In this document: positions 43,012 to 51,085 of the stretch, piece by piece
How the letters are laid out: each line of letters starts with the position of its first letter
Position numbering within the stretch: the stretch's first letter is position 1
Assembly: GCA_040217575.1 (NCBI GenBank)
Contig: JAVJPW010000006.1
Span: 372,001-436,000 of the forward strand
DNA length: 64,000 nucleotides
Direction: 5' to 3'
Origin: Pacificispira sp040217575
GTDB lineage: Bacteria; Pseudomonadota; Alphaproteobacteria; UBA8366; Aestuariispiraceae
Translations under genes and position numbers: made by a program
Notes under the pieces: model-generated
Told to the model about the DNA's origin: nothing
The model's database searches: none
What the model saw: the letters and a program-made list of their open reading frames with translations, nothing else

Positions 43012-44927
43012 CGGACGGCAGATACGCTGTTCGGCTGATCGGCGGAAATTGCGCATGGCAGAACCACGGTGACGGTTGTGCCAATGTCCTTTTCGCTTTC
43101 GATCTCGACATAACCATCGTGCATTCTGGCCAGCGTATCGACGATGGAAAGTCCAAGGCCCGTACCCCCTTTGGGCCGGATATAGCCGGTGGATTCCTGG
43201 TGGAACGGCTGCATAACGCGGCTTAGATGTTCCTTTGATATTCCGATGCCCTGGTCCGAGACAACGATACGAACCATGTTGCCGGGTTCGCGATGCGCGG
43301 TGACGGATATGCGACTTCCTTCAAAGGCAAATTTGACCGAATTGCCAATCAGGTTCAGGAAAATCTGGCGCAGGGCCGTTCTGTCCGCATAGACCGCAAC
43401 GTCGGACTCTGCGTCGATATCCAAACCCAGATTACGGCCTTCCAGTTCGGGCTGAACGAAGCGTGAGACGACTTCCAACTCATCTGAGATGGTCAGATTC
43501 TGCATCACCAGATCACGCTGTCCTGCCTCGATCTTCGAAAAGTCCAGGAGTTGGTCGATGATGTTCAACAGGTGACGGCCGCTTTTCAGGATGTCCGTCG
43601 CATATTCCGTGTTTCTGGAGGTGTCCATCTTTCCGGACTGAATGAGTTCGGAAAAGCCAATGATCGCATTCAGCGGCGTCCGTAATTCATGGCTCATATT
43701 GGCCAGGAAAATTGACTTTGCCCGGTTTGCGTCCTCTGCCACCGCAGCCAGTTCTTCGGCTTCGCGAATCGTATCACGCAGTCTTCGTTCCCGTTCGGCT
43801 ACCGCTTCCGCAAAATAGGCCGCCGCCTTTCCGATATCGGTGATTTCGTCCATGCCGTCGACGGGGATGGGCTCCGTTCCGCCACGGACCCGGGTCATCA
43901 GAGCCTCCCGCAGGGCGTTCAGCCGCGCGGTGATGCCGGTCCGTGCATAGAAGGTCAGCGCGACCAGAGCCAGAATGCAGACGCTGGTCGCCGCAAAAAG
44001 CATGACCCAGATCGCTTGCGCATTCTGTGCGCTTGTCTCGCTTGTCCGCAGGGTTTCCGCCTGCAGCGTTTCGATCAATGTCGCCACCGCACTGACGAAC
44101 CTGTTGGCCAGAAACTTGTTCTGACTCGTCAGGCCCGTTTCCTGCCGGATCAGCGCGAAACGCCGCTGCGCCAGGCCGAATACACCGGTGTCCCCTTCGA
44201 TAAGCCAGCTCGCCTCGCCAATCAGGGAAAGATCCGCATCATACCGGTTCAGCGGTTCGCGTTCGTCCTCTGCACGGGCGGTGTCCCGCGCACTGTGCAA
44301 GGCCTCTCGCGCCCGCTGAAGCGCCTGTCGGACTTCCGGTTCGACCCGAAGTGCCGAAACCGCCACGACTTCGATCAGGGCTGTCTCAAGGTCGACCTTC
44401 CAGCTTGTGAAATGTCCGTTGCCAGGACCGTACGCGTGATTTACCCGCAGTCTGTTCAGAATGTCGCGGGCGGTCGAAATGGCGATATTCAGCCGCTGTT
44501 CAACCTCGATCCGCTGGCCGACAGCCATGTGGATGTTGCGCAGGTTCTCTTCGATGGCATCGCGGCTTTCCTGAATGTCGGCAATCAGTTGTGCTGACTC
44601 CGCCGGAATGGCCTGCGATGTCTCGATGTCGTCCAGGTGCAGATTCAGAATCTGAAAATGGTCGGTGATCCTGTCGCTGATCGTCTCCCGTTCCAGTAGG
44701 GTTTCGGCACGGGCCAGTGCCGGGGTTGTCGCCGAAATCTGTTCGGTGGTCTGTGCCAGACGTGCGGCGGAAACCAGAACCGGAACAGTGTCCAGTGCGA
44801 TATCCTCGTAGTCGCTGCGCAATTCATAGAGACTCGCCAGCGCCGCCAGAAGCGCCGCCGCGACAACGCTGCCGACGATCCCGATTACCAGCAACAGCCG
44901 GGTGGAGATCAGTGACAACCGCATCAT
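43008..44927 (-). CDS. Sensor histidine kinase with large helical periplasmic domain
   Basis: An N-terminal helix (LLLVIGIVGSVVAAALLAALASL) and a second near residues 305-327 bracket about 270 periplasmic residues that are almost wholly helical, similar in type to TorS-like sensor domains. A HAMP-like segment (ARLNALREALMTRVRGG), a coiled linker (RERRLRDTIREAEEL), HisKA with His413-centred MSHELRTPLNAIIGF, and HATPase with NLIGNSVKF, DQGIGISKEH and GGTGLGLS follow. No receiver is fused. The periplasmic binding-protein gene lies 43 bases upstream in the same operon and the sigma-54 regulator is convergent, indicating a three-part signalling set. Confidence 0.88.
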   Translation of the reverse strand: MMRLSLISTRLLLVIGIVGSVVAAALLAALASLYELRSDYEDIALDTVPVLVSAARLAQTTEQISATTPALARAETLLERETISDRITDHFQILNLHLDDIETSQAIPAESAQLIADIQESRDAIEENLRNIHMAVGQRIEVEQRLNIAISTARDILNRLRVNHAYGPGNGHFTSWKVDLETALIEVVAVSALRVEPEVRQALQRAREALHSARDTARAEDEREPLNRYDADLSLIGEASWLIEGDTGVFGLAQRRFALIRQETGLTSQNKFLANRFVSAVATLIETLQAETLRTSETSAQNAQAIWVMLFAATSVCILALVALTFYARTGITARLNALREALMTRVRGGTEPIPVDGMDEITDIGKAAAYFAEAVAERERRLRDTIREAEELAAVAEDANRAKSIFLANMSHELRTPLNAIIGFSELIQSGKMDTSRNTEYATDILKSGRHLLNIIDQLLDFSKIEAGQRDLVMQNLTISDELEVVSRFVQPELEGRNLGLDIDAESDVAVYADRTALRQIFLNLIGNSVKFAFEGSRISVTAHREPGNMVRIVVSDQGIGISKEHLSRVMQPFHQESTGYIRPKGGTGLGLSIVDTLARMHDGYVEIESEKDIGTTVTVVLPCAISADQPNSVSAVR

Positions 44928-44970
44928 GGCAGGTTTCTATCGCGCTCGGGGGACAAGGACGAGGCCCGAT

Positions 44971-46065
44971 TCAGCGAAGCGGCGGCGCATAAAGAAGCCC
45001 GCCATCGGTCCATAGTGCGTTCAATCCGCGTTCCAGCCCCAGCGTCGATCCGGCGCCAAGGGTGCGCTCATAGATTTCAGCATAGTTGCCGACCTGAGAC
45101 ACGGCATCGCGTGCCCATGTTTCCGGCAGTCCGATTATCGCGCCCATACCGGGGTCGATGCCAAGCAGGCGCCGCAGTTCCGGCGACTGGGGGGCCGTCA
45201 CTTCGCCGACCCCGTCGCGGGTTACGCCGTGTTCTTCCGCAATCATGCTGGAGAACATGGCCCACTGAACCGCATCGAACCATTCCTGGTCGTCCTGGCG
45301 CACCACCGGCCCCAGCGGTTCCTTTGAAATGACGTCGGTGAACAGGACATAGTCCTGAGGGTTGGAGGCACGATTCAGAAGTTGGGAGACCAGGGCGACG
45401 CGATCCTGGGTCATCATATCGCACTGATGCGTGTAGAAAGAGGTATAGACGCTTTCAATCGACTGGAAGGCGATGATGTCAAGCATCAGGTCGTATGTGG
45501 CATTGACCTCACGCAGGTTCCCAATGGTCGTCGTCCCCTCGCTGACGCAAACCGTGACACCGGATCGCCCCGCAAGGTCGTCCAGGGACGTCGCCCCGAC
45601 CGAACTATGGGCCAACAACCCCTGACCGTCATAGAAAAGCGGGTGGGTGAAGGCCAGGTCGTAATCCGCATCGCGCGATGCCGTCCAGGTCGTGTTCGCC
45701 ATCAGAATGTCGAATGCGCCGTCGTTCAGCGCATCGAACCGGTTCACGTAGTTGACTTCAACGAATTCGATTGCATCGCCGTCGCCCAGGACGGCCGCGG
45801 CCAGATAGCGGCAGAAATCGGGAAAGAAACCCTGCCAGACACCCATGTCATCGATCTCGGAAAGCCCGATCCCGCTTGCGATGACGCCGCACCGCAAATA
45901 TCCGCGATCGTTGACCTCATCAAGCGTGCCCGCAGCGGCCGGCGCAGGGGCCGCCACCAAAGCAAGGCCAAGGACCACTAGCAGGTCGACCGGCCTGGGC
46001 CTGTGTTCACAAACGTGACGAACCAGCCGGCGTGCCGACTGCATCAAAATAGCAATCTTGGTCAT
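44971..46065 (-). CDS. Polar amino-acid-type periplasmic substrate-binding protein
   Basis: A signal region (VDLLVVLGLALVAAPAPAAA) precedes a mature domain starting TLDEVNDRGYLRCGVIASGIG, the standard opening of the AapJ/BztA general amino-acid binding proteins. GFFPDFCRYLAAAVLGD, NRFDALNDGAFDILMANTTWT and ETWARDAVSQVGNYAEIYERTLG also match that group. Length (364) is as for AapJ. No permease or ATPase genes accompany it. Instead a sensor kinase follows 43 bases downstream, so it may serve as the kinase's ligand receptor rather than a transporter part. ATG 46065 has GGGAG upstream. Confidence 0.88.
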   Translation of the reverse strand: MTKIAILMQSARRLVRHVCEHRPRPVDLLVVLGLALVAAPAPAAAGTLDEVNDRGYLRCGVIASGIGLSEIDDMGVWQGFFPDFCRYLAAAVLGDGDAIEFVEVNYVNRFDALNDGAFDILMANTTWTASRDADYDLAFTHPLFYDGQGLLAHSSVGATSLDDLAGRSGVTVCVSEGTTTIGNLREVNATYDLMLDIIAFQSIESVYTSFYTHQCDMMTQDRVALVSQLLNRASNPQDYVLFTDVISKEPLGPVVRQDDQEWFDAVQWAMFSSMIAEEHGVTRDGVGEVTAPQSPELRRLLGIDPGMGAIIGLPETWARDAVSQVGNYAEIYERTLGAGSTLGLERGLNALWTDGGLLYAPPLR

Positions 46066-46113
46066 CGTAATCTCCCGCAAATATGCCCACCCCAAACATA
46101 CAACCCCAGAGTA

Positions 46114-46134
46114 CCATGCGATCAAAACGCCAAA
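46114..46134 (-). promoter_or_regulatory. Possible sigma-54 promoter of the binding-protein/kinase operon
   Basis: On the minus strand TTTGGC (46134-46129) and TCGCAT (46121-46116) keep the GG-N10-GC spacing of -24/-12 elements. A start about 12 bases downstream would leave a 40-base leader with GGGAG before ATG 46065. The adjacent sigma-54 activator makes this plausible. Confidence 0.45.
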
Positions 46135-46256
46135 CTTCCAAACAAGTGGTTAATGAATAGCAACTTTCTTCCGGTCATGCAGGTGTTAGTTTTGGCGTTT
46201 GCCTGCCGGTCGGCTGAAGGGGCGAAGGGGTCGATGCAGGCACCCGAAAAGAAAAC

Positions 46257-46296
46257 GGGCGCCCGATCCGAAGGAGACCGAGCGCCCGATTTTTTG
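46257..46296. terminator. Bidirectional Rho-independent terminator
   Basis: CGGGCGC (46257-46263) pairs with GCGCCCG (46283-46289). On the plus strand it is followed by ATTTTTT (46290-46296). On the minus strand it is followed by TTTTCTTTT (46256-46248). No annotated gene points into it from the plus side, and any minus-strand transcript entering it would start in the 46.3-46.9 kb region, so it implies unannotated transcription. Confidence 0.75.
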
Positions 46297-47320
46297 GGAC
46301 CGTCTTCAAGTCGAAGGGGGAGTGCCGGACAGCCTCTCCCGCCTTCGCCACCCGTCACCTGCGTCATGGACGCCGGCCCGGTAGACGACCCGATGCGAAT
46401 GCGACGGTCCGCGAGGACAGCCGAACCAGGTGTCTGGCATCACCGTTGGATCGGTTTCCAGGGCCCGTCAGCGCCCGCCGGTTACAGGAACCGAACGGAC
46501 TCGGGGCCGAAGACGCCACCACGGCCGATGATGCACCCGCATCGGCGCATGTTCACGTATGCGCGGCTTCCCCTCTCTTGAGAATCCCCGTCAGGCTCGT
46601 TCCGGTCACCCTGGCAAAGCACCCGGCAGCGCCTGTCGCGGCTCTCGCTTGCGCCGTCGACGGAACCGAAATTCCGCCGCCCGCGCGTGAGACGGTACGC
46701 CCCGGCCGTTCTCTGAAAGCTTCCGGATGCAGGCACCCCGACCCGAAGACCGGGAATGCAGGCCCGTCCGCCCAGAAGCCACCGTCGATGCCGCCCCAAC
46801 CAGCGCGCCTGACCGCGCTTGCCACCCCCGCAGGACGGGGATGCACCCGAAGGTGCGGTGCGACCGATGACCTCACCCTGGTTTCGACCTGAAGAACCGA
46901 AGTTCAAAATGTCTGGACCAGTGAAAAAACGGCCAACGCCCGTAAACAGCGTTGATAAAACGATGACAGCGAAGTAATGTCCCGTCCATTAAAAAATCAT
47001 CTTCTTGTAAAAAAATCTGTTGATTTGAATGTTACTTAATAACAATTTGAACACAACTTATCCACAGGGTTTTCCACAAGATGGATTTAGTGTATTGATT
47101 TCATTAAACAGTGGTTGGGCCCTGTCCGCTGTTTCCGAATTTTTGTGCGCTGCCGTAAAACACTTTGACAGCAATTGCGAAGACCTTACTCTTGTCGGTC
47201 GGAACCCTGGACTTCGCGGCGGTCCTGCCCTAGGTCTGGCGCAAGTCACAGACGAACAGCGAAACAAACAGCGACAAGGGGCCGTTTTGCCGGCTCTTCA
47301 TTCGCGGGGGATACGTGAAA
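46297..47320. other. Gene-poor 1-kb region with GC-rich and AT-rich halves
   Basis: Bases 46300-46920 are GC-rich, and several frames stay open on both strands, but none shows a ribosome-binding site, codon bias or a recognisable protein. ATGCAGGC-containing words recur at 46234, 46727 and 46757. The stretch could hold an untranslated RNA read leftward into the terminator at 46257-46296. Bases 46921-47110 are AT-rich and contain two DnaA-box-like sites. Bases 47110-47320 are the sdh leader. No tRNA, tmRNA or riboswitch signature was recognised. Confidence 0.5.
47058..47078 (+). promoter_or_regulatory. Tandem DnaA-box-like sites beside an AT-rich tract
   Basis: TTATCCACA at 47058-47066 is an exact consensus DnaA box, and TTTTCCACA at 47070-47078 is a close second copy in the same orientation, 12 bases later. 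Directly upstream (46980-47057) is an AT-rich stretch with several A and T runs. This pairing is what a replication origin unwinding element looks like; DnaA-controlled expression of the sdh operon is the alternative. Confidence 0.5.
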
Positions 47321-47704
47321 ATGTCGATGGATGACAGACCCTTATCACCGCATTTGCAGGTCTATCGTTGGGAATGGACGATGACCTATTCCATTCTTCA
47401 CCGCGCCACCGGCTGTGCACTGGGCGTCGGGACGCTGGTCCTGGTCTGGTGGCTGCTTGCGCTGTCGGCCGGGCCGGAAGCGTTCGACACGGCACAGGCG
47501 GTCGCGGGCAGTTTCATCGGCCGGCTGTTCCTGTTCGGTTGGACCTTTGCGCTCTTCTATCATTTCTGCAACGGCATCCGGCATCTGGTTTGGGACACGG
47601 GGCGCGGGTTCGAACTGGAAACCGCAGCCAGGACCGGCCATGCGGTACCTATCGTTGCCGCGGCACTGACGATCCTCGCCTGGATCATCGGTTACGCGGC
47701 CTGA
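47321..47704 (+). CDS. sdhC: Succinate dehydrogenase cytochrome b556 subunit
   Basis: The 127-residue membrane anchor has three helices. The conserved RPLSPHLQVYRWEWTMTYSILHRATG opening contains the quinone-site serine and arginine region (SILHRATG), and the haem histidine is in FALFYHFCNGIRHLVWD. It anchors complex II in the inner membrane and passes electrons to ubiquinone. ATG 47321 is chosen because GGGGGA sits nine bases upstream; GTG 47315 lies too close to it. First gene of sdhCDAB. Confidence 0.95.
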   Translation: MSMDDRPLSPHLQVYRWEWTMTYSILHRATGCALGVGTLVLVWWLLALSAGPEAFDTAQAVAGSFIGRLFLFGWTFALFYHFCNGIRHLVWDTGRGFELETAARTGHAVPIVAAALTILAWIIGYAA

Positions 47705-47723
47705 TGCGGGGGGACGGAAAACG

Positions 47724-48104
47724 ATGAGCCTCAAATCTCCACTCGGCAAGGTGCGCGGCCTCGGCTCCGCCAAGGAAGGCACCCATCACTGGTGGGCGCA
47801 GCGCGTGACCGCGATTGCGCTGCTTCCGCTGACGCTGTGGTTTGTGTTCGCGCTGGCGGGCAATGCGGGTGCGGACCATGCCGCCATGACACAATGGCTG
47901 GCCCATCCATTCAATGCGGTGGCGATGCTTCTGCTGGTCGCCGCGACATTTCATCACCTGCAACTCGGTGTTCAGGTGGTGATCGAAGACTATGTTCATG
48001 ACGAAGGCAAAAAGATCGCGGCCATGCTTCTGTTGAAGCTGGGGACGGCGGTGCTGGCGGTGGCAAGCGTCTTTGCGATCCTGAAGGTGGCCTTTACGGC
48101 ATAA
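47724..48104 (+). CDS. sdhD: Succinate dehydrogenase membrane anchor subunit
   Basis: The 126-residue hydrophobic protein opens with SPLGKVRGLGSAKEGTHHWWAQRVTAIAL, the alphaproteobacterial SdhD pattern, with three membrane helices and the haem-ligand region TFHHLQLGVQVVIEDYVHDE. With SdhC it binds haem b and forms the ubiquinone site with the conserved aspartate/tyrosine of the EDYVHDE loop. Starts 19 bases after sdhC. Confidence 0.95.
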   Translation: MSLKSPLGKVRGLGSAKEGTHHWWAQRVTAIALLPLTLWFVFALAGNAGADHAAMTQWLAHPFNAVAMLLLVAATFHHLQLGVQVVIEDYVHDEGKKIAAMLLLKLGTAVLAVASVFAILKVAFTA

Positions 48105-48125
48105 GAACAAGAAGGCGGTAATACG

Positions 48126-49919
48126 ATGAGCGAAGCCTATACCATCATCGACCATTCCTATGATGTGGTCGTTGTCGGGGCCGGAGGTGCGGGGCTGCGC
48201 GCCACATTCGGCATCGCAGAACGGGGTCTGAAAACGGCCTGTATCACAAAGGTGTTTCCGACGCGGTCGCACACGGTTGCGGCACAGGGCGGGATTTCCG
48301 CCTCGCTGGGTAACATGGGGCCGGACGACTGGCGCTGGCACATGTACGACACGGTGAAAGGGTCGGACTGGCTGGGCGACCAGGACGCCATCGAATATAT
48401 GGTGCGCGAGGCGGTGCCCGCGATCATCGAACTGGAGCATTACGGCGTTCCGTTCAGCCGCACCGAAGACGGCAAGATCTATCAGCGCCCGTTCGGCGGC
48501 ATGACCACGAAATTCGGCGAAGGCCCCCCGGCACAGCGTACCTGTGCCGCGGCGGACCGGACCGGTCATGCCATGCTGCACACGCTGTATCAGCAGTCGC
48601 TGAAACATGACGCGGAATTCTTCATCGAATATTTCGCGATCGACCTGATCATGGATGACGACGGGTCGTGCCGCGGTGTCCTGGCCTGGAACCTGGATGA
48701 CGGCACGCTGCACCGGTTCGCCGCGAAACAGGTCGTGCTGGCGACCGGCGGGTACGGCCGCGTCTATTTCTCCGCGACGTCGGCGCACACCTGCACCGGC
48801 GACGGTGGCGGCATGGTTCTTCGTGCGGGGCTTCCGTTGCAGGATTGCGAATTCGTGCAGTTCCATCCCACCGGCATCTACGGCGCGGGCTGCCTGATCA
48901 CCGAAGGCGTGCGCGGCGAGGGCGGCTACCTGACCAATTCGGAAGGGGAGCGGTTCATGGAACGCTATGCCCCGTCCGCCAAGGACCTGGCCAGCCGGGA
49001 TGTCGTGTCCCGTTCCATGACGATGGAAATTCGTGAAGGCCGCGGTGTGGGCACCAACAAGGACCACATCCACCTGCATCTGGAACATCTGGCGCCCGAG
49101 GTCATTCACGACCGCCTGCCGGGTATCGCGGAAACGGCGAAGATTTTCGCCGGCGTCGATGTGACGAAGGAACCGATCCCCGTCATTCCGACCTGTCATT
49201 ATAATATGGGCGGGGTTCAGACGAACTATCATGGTGAGGTCGTGACCCTGAAGGACGGTGACCCGAACACCCCGGTGCCGGGCCTGATGGCCGCGGGGGA
49301 AGCGGCCTGCGTTTCGGTTCATGGCGCGAATCGCCTTGGTTCGAACTCGCTGCTGGACCTTGTCGTCTTCGGACGGTCGGTTGCAAACCGCTGTGCCGAA
49401 GTCGTGGACCCGAACGAAGCGGTCCGCCCGCTGGACGCCGGTGCCGCCGACGCCGCGATCGCGCGTTTCGACAAGCTGCGCCATGCGGACGGGTCGACGA
49501 CGACGGCCGAACTGCGGGCATCCATGCAGGACGTCATGCAGAACAATTGCGCTGTGTTCCGTACCGGCGAAGTGCTGCAGGAAGGCATCGACAAGCTGAA
49601 GGAAGTCTGGAAGGCGAAGGACGACATTAAGGTGTCGGACCGCGGCATGGTCTGGAATTCGGATCTGGTGGAAACGCTGGAATTCGAAAACCTGATCGGT
49701 CAGGCCATGGTCACCATCGTCGGCGCGGAAAACCGCAAGGAAAGCCGCGGAGCCCAGGCGCGGGAGGATTATTCCGAACGCGATGACGAAAACTGGATGA
49801 AACATACGCTGGCATGGCTGAACGAAGACGGGACGGTGAAATTGGACTACCGCCCGGTCATGATGCAGCCCATGTCCAACGACGTGCAGGCCATTCCGCC
49901 GAAAGCGCGTGTGTATTAA
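48126..49919 (+). CDS. sdhA: Succinate dehydrogenase flavoprotein subunit
   Basis: This 597-residue FAD protein shows the dinucleotide fold VVVVGAGGAGLRATFG, the FAD-histidine segment TRSHTVAAQGGISASLGN (His covalently linked to FAD), the catalytic HPTGIYGAGCLITEGVRGEGGYL and the arginine region SRSMTMEIREGRGVG. The C-terminus with ENWMKHTLAW and DYRPVMM is normal. It oxidises succinate to fumarate in the TCA cycle. Length is as in other alphaproteobacteria. Confidence 0.97.
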   Translation: MSEAYTIIDHSYDVVVVGAGGAGLRATFGIAERGLKTACITKVFPTRSHTVAAQGGISASLGNMGPDDWRWHMYDTVKGSDWLGDQDAIEYMVREAVPAIIELEHYGVPFSRTEDGKIYQRPFGGMTTKFGEGPPAQRTCAAADRTGHAMLHTLYQQSLKHDAEFFIEYFAIDLIMDDDGSCRGVLAWNLDDGTLHRFAAKQVVLATGGYGRVYFSATSAHTCTGDGGGMVLRAGLPLQDCEFVQFHPTGIYGAGCLITEGVRGEGGYLTNSEGERFMERYAPSAKDLASRDVVSRSMTMEIREGRGVGTNKDHIHLHLEHLAPEVIHDRLPGIAETAKIFAGVDVTKEPIPVIPTCHYNMGGVQTNYHGEVVTLKDGDPNTPVPGLMAAGEAACVSVHGANRLGSNSLLDLVVFGRSVANRCAEVVDPNEAVRPLDAGAADAAIARFDKLRHADGSTTTAELRASMQDVMQNNCAVFRTGEVLQEGIDKLKEVWKAKDDIKVSDRGMVWNSDLVETLEFENLIGQAMVTIVGAENRKESRGAQAREDYSERDDENWMKHTLAWLNEDGTVKLDYRPVMMQPMSNDVQAIPPKARVY

Positions 49920-49949
49920 GGCGCCGCCGGTAAGAGGGGATTTCAAGAA

Positions 49950-50732
49950 ATGGCTGAATTTACACTTCCCACGAACTCAAAGATCGGCAAGGGCCAGACC
50001 TTTGCAGCCAAGACCGGCGGCAAGCGGATCAAGAAGTTCAACATCTATCGCTGGAATCCGGACGACGGCAAAAATCCGGTGGTCGACACCTACGAAGTCG
50101 ATCTGGACGATTGCGGTCCGATGGTGCTGGACGCGCTGATCAAGGTGAAGAACGAGGTTGACCAGACCCTGACCTTCCGCCGGTCCTGCCGCGAGGGGAT
50201 CTGCGGGTCCTGTGCGATGAATATCGACGGCACGAACACACTGGCCTGTACCAAGTTCATCGACGATGTGAATGGGGATGTGAACATCTATCCCCTGCCG
50301 CATATGAAGGTGGTGAAGGACCTGGTTCCGGATCTGAACAACGCCTATGCACAGCTGGCATCGGTTGAACCGTGGCTGAAGTCGAAGACGCCGCCCCCGC
50401 CGGATAAGGAACGCCTGCAGACGCCGGAAGACCGGAAGAAGCTGGACGGTCTGTATGAATGTATCCTGTGCTTCTCCTGCGCGACGTCCTGTCCATCCTA
50501 CTGGTGGAACAGCGACCGGTATCTTGGCCCGGCGGTTCTGCTGCAGGCCTATCGCTGGCTGATCGACAGCCGTGACGAAGCGACCGGCGAACGGCTGGAT
50601 AATCTGGAAGACCCGTTCCGGCTCTATCGTTGTCACACCATCATGAATTGTTCGAAAACGTGCCCGAAGGGGCTGAACCCGGCGAAGGCGATTGCCGAAA
50701 TCAAGAAGATGATGATCGCACGACAGGGTTAG
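49950..50732 (+). CDS. sdhB: Succinate dehydrogenase iron-sulfur subunit
   Basis: The 260-residue electron-transfer subunit contains the 2Fe-2S motif SCREGICGSCAMNIDG with a later cysteine in LACTK, the 4Fe-4S motif CILCFSCATSCPSYWW, and the 3Fe-4S motif CHTIMNCSKTCPKGL. These relay electrons from SdhA FAD to the quinone site. It starts 30 bases after sdhA and ends the sdh operon; the strong terminator at 50949-50979 closes the unit. Confidence 0.97.
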   Translation: MAEFTLPTNSKIGKGQTFAAKTGGKRIKKFNIYRWNPDDGKNPVVDTYEVDLDDCGPMVLDALIKVKNEVDQTLTFRRSCREGICGSCAMNIDGTNTLACTKFIDDVNGDVNIYPLPHMKVVKDLVPDLNNAYAQLASVEPWLKSKTPPPPDKERLQTPEDRKKLDGLYECILCFSCATSCPSYWWNSDRYLGPAVLLQAYRWLIDSRDEATGERLDNLEDPFRLYRCHTIMNCSKTCPKGLNPAKAIAEIKKMMIARQG

Positions 50733-50948
50733 GATGCGCGTATCGGTAGAAGTTTTCCCATTTTTCCCTGTTGGCGCGCCTGGCGGTCTGTTCTCGTCAA
50801 AAAAGTGACGGATTGTCGCAGATTTTCAGAACGAGTCTGTTGACCGAATGGAAAAGGCCCAGTACGGTCTTGCGCGTGAGGCAAGTTGAACAGGGGGTGC
50901 AGGAAGATCGGGCCTAAAATACCGACGCCGGTACCAAATTTGCTTTTT
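50733..50948 (+). other. Structured 216-base tail between sdhB and its terminator
   Basis: No reading frame is convincing. AGGCCC near 50865 can pair with GGGCCT near 50920, and inside it CTTGC/GCAAG (about 50869-50886) forms a smaller hairpin. The distance from stop to terminator is long for a plain 3' UTR, so a 3'-UTR-derived small RNA or a leader of the following metY gene is possible. Confidence 0.35.
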
Positions 50949-50979
50949 AAGAACCGCCGGCGACCGGCGGTTCTTTTTT
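50949..50979 (+). terminator. Strong Rho-independent terminator
   Basis: AAGAACCGCCGG (50949-50960) pairs base for base with CCGGCGGTTCTT (50964-50975) across a three-base loop and is followed by more T. It ends the sdh transcript or an RNA made from its 3' region. The metY start is 106 bases downstream. Confidence 0.92.
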
Positions 50980-51085
50980 GAGCCAACCATCTGCCGACCG
51001 AAACCTTCCGCCGTTTCAAAACCGCGCCCCAGGGACTACACTGATCCCAAGTCATTGAGCGTGGACGAAAAGGGCTGGCGAGACG

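Noticed and set aside
46446..46907. Overlapping open frames on both strands (148 codons plus, 141 codons minus) in the gene-poor gap
   Set aside because: Neither has a ribosome-binding site, biased codon use or similarity to a known family; composition alone keeps frames open.
46300..46920. Two-piece tmRNA or 6S RNA in the gap upstream of sdhC
   Set aside because: No tag-peptide frame ending in AA-stop, no tRNA-like acceptor with TTC arm and no 6S-like central bubble could be recognised.
47685..49946. A 753-codon minus-strand open frame opposite sdhD and sdhA
   Set aside because: It mirrors the sdh codon pattern and has no recognisable motifs; sdhA and sdhD are certain.
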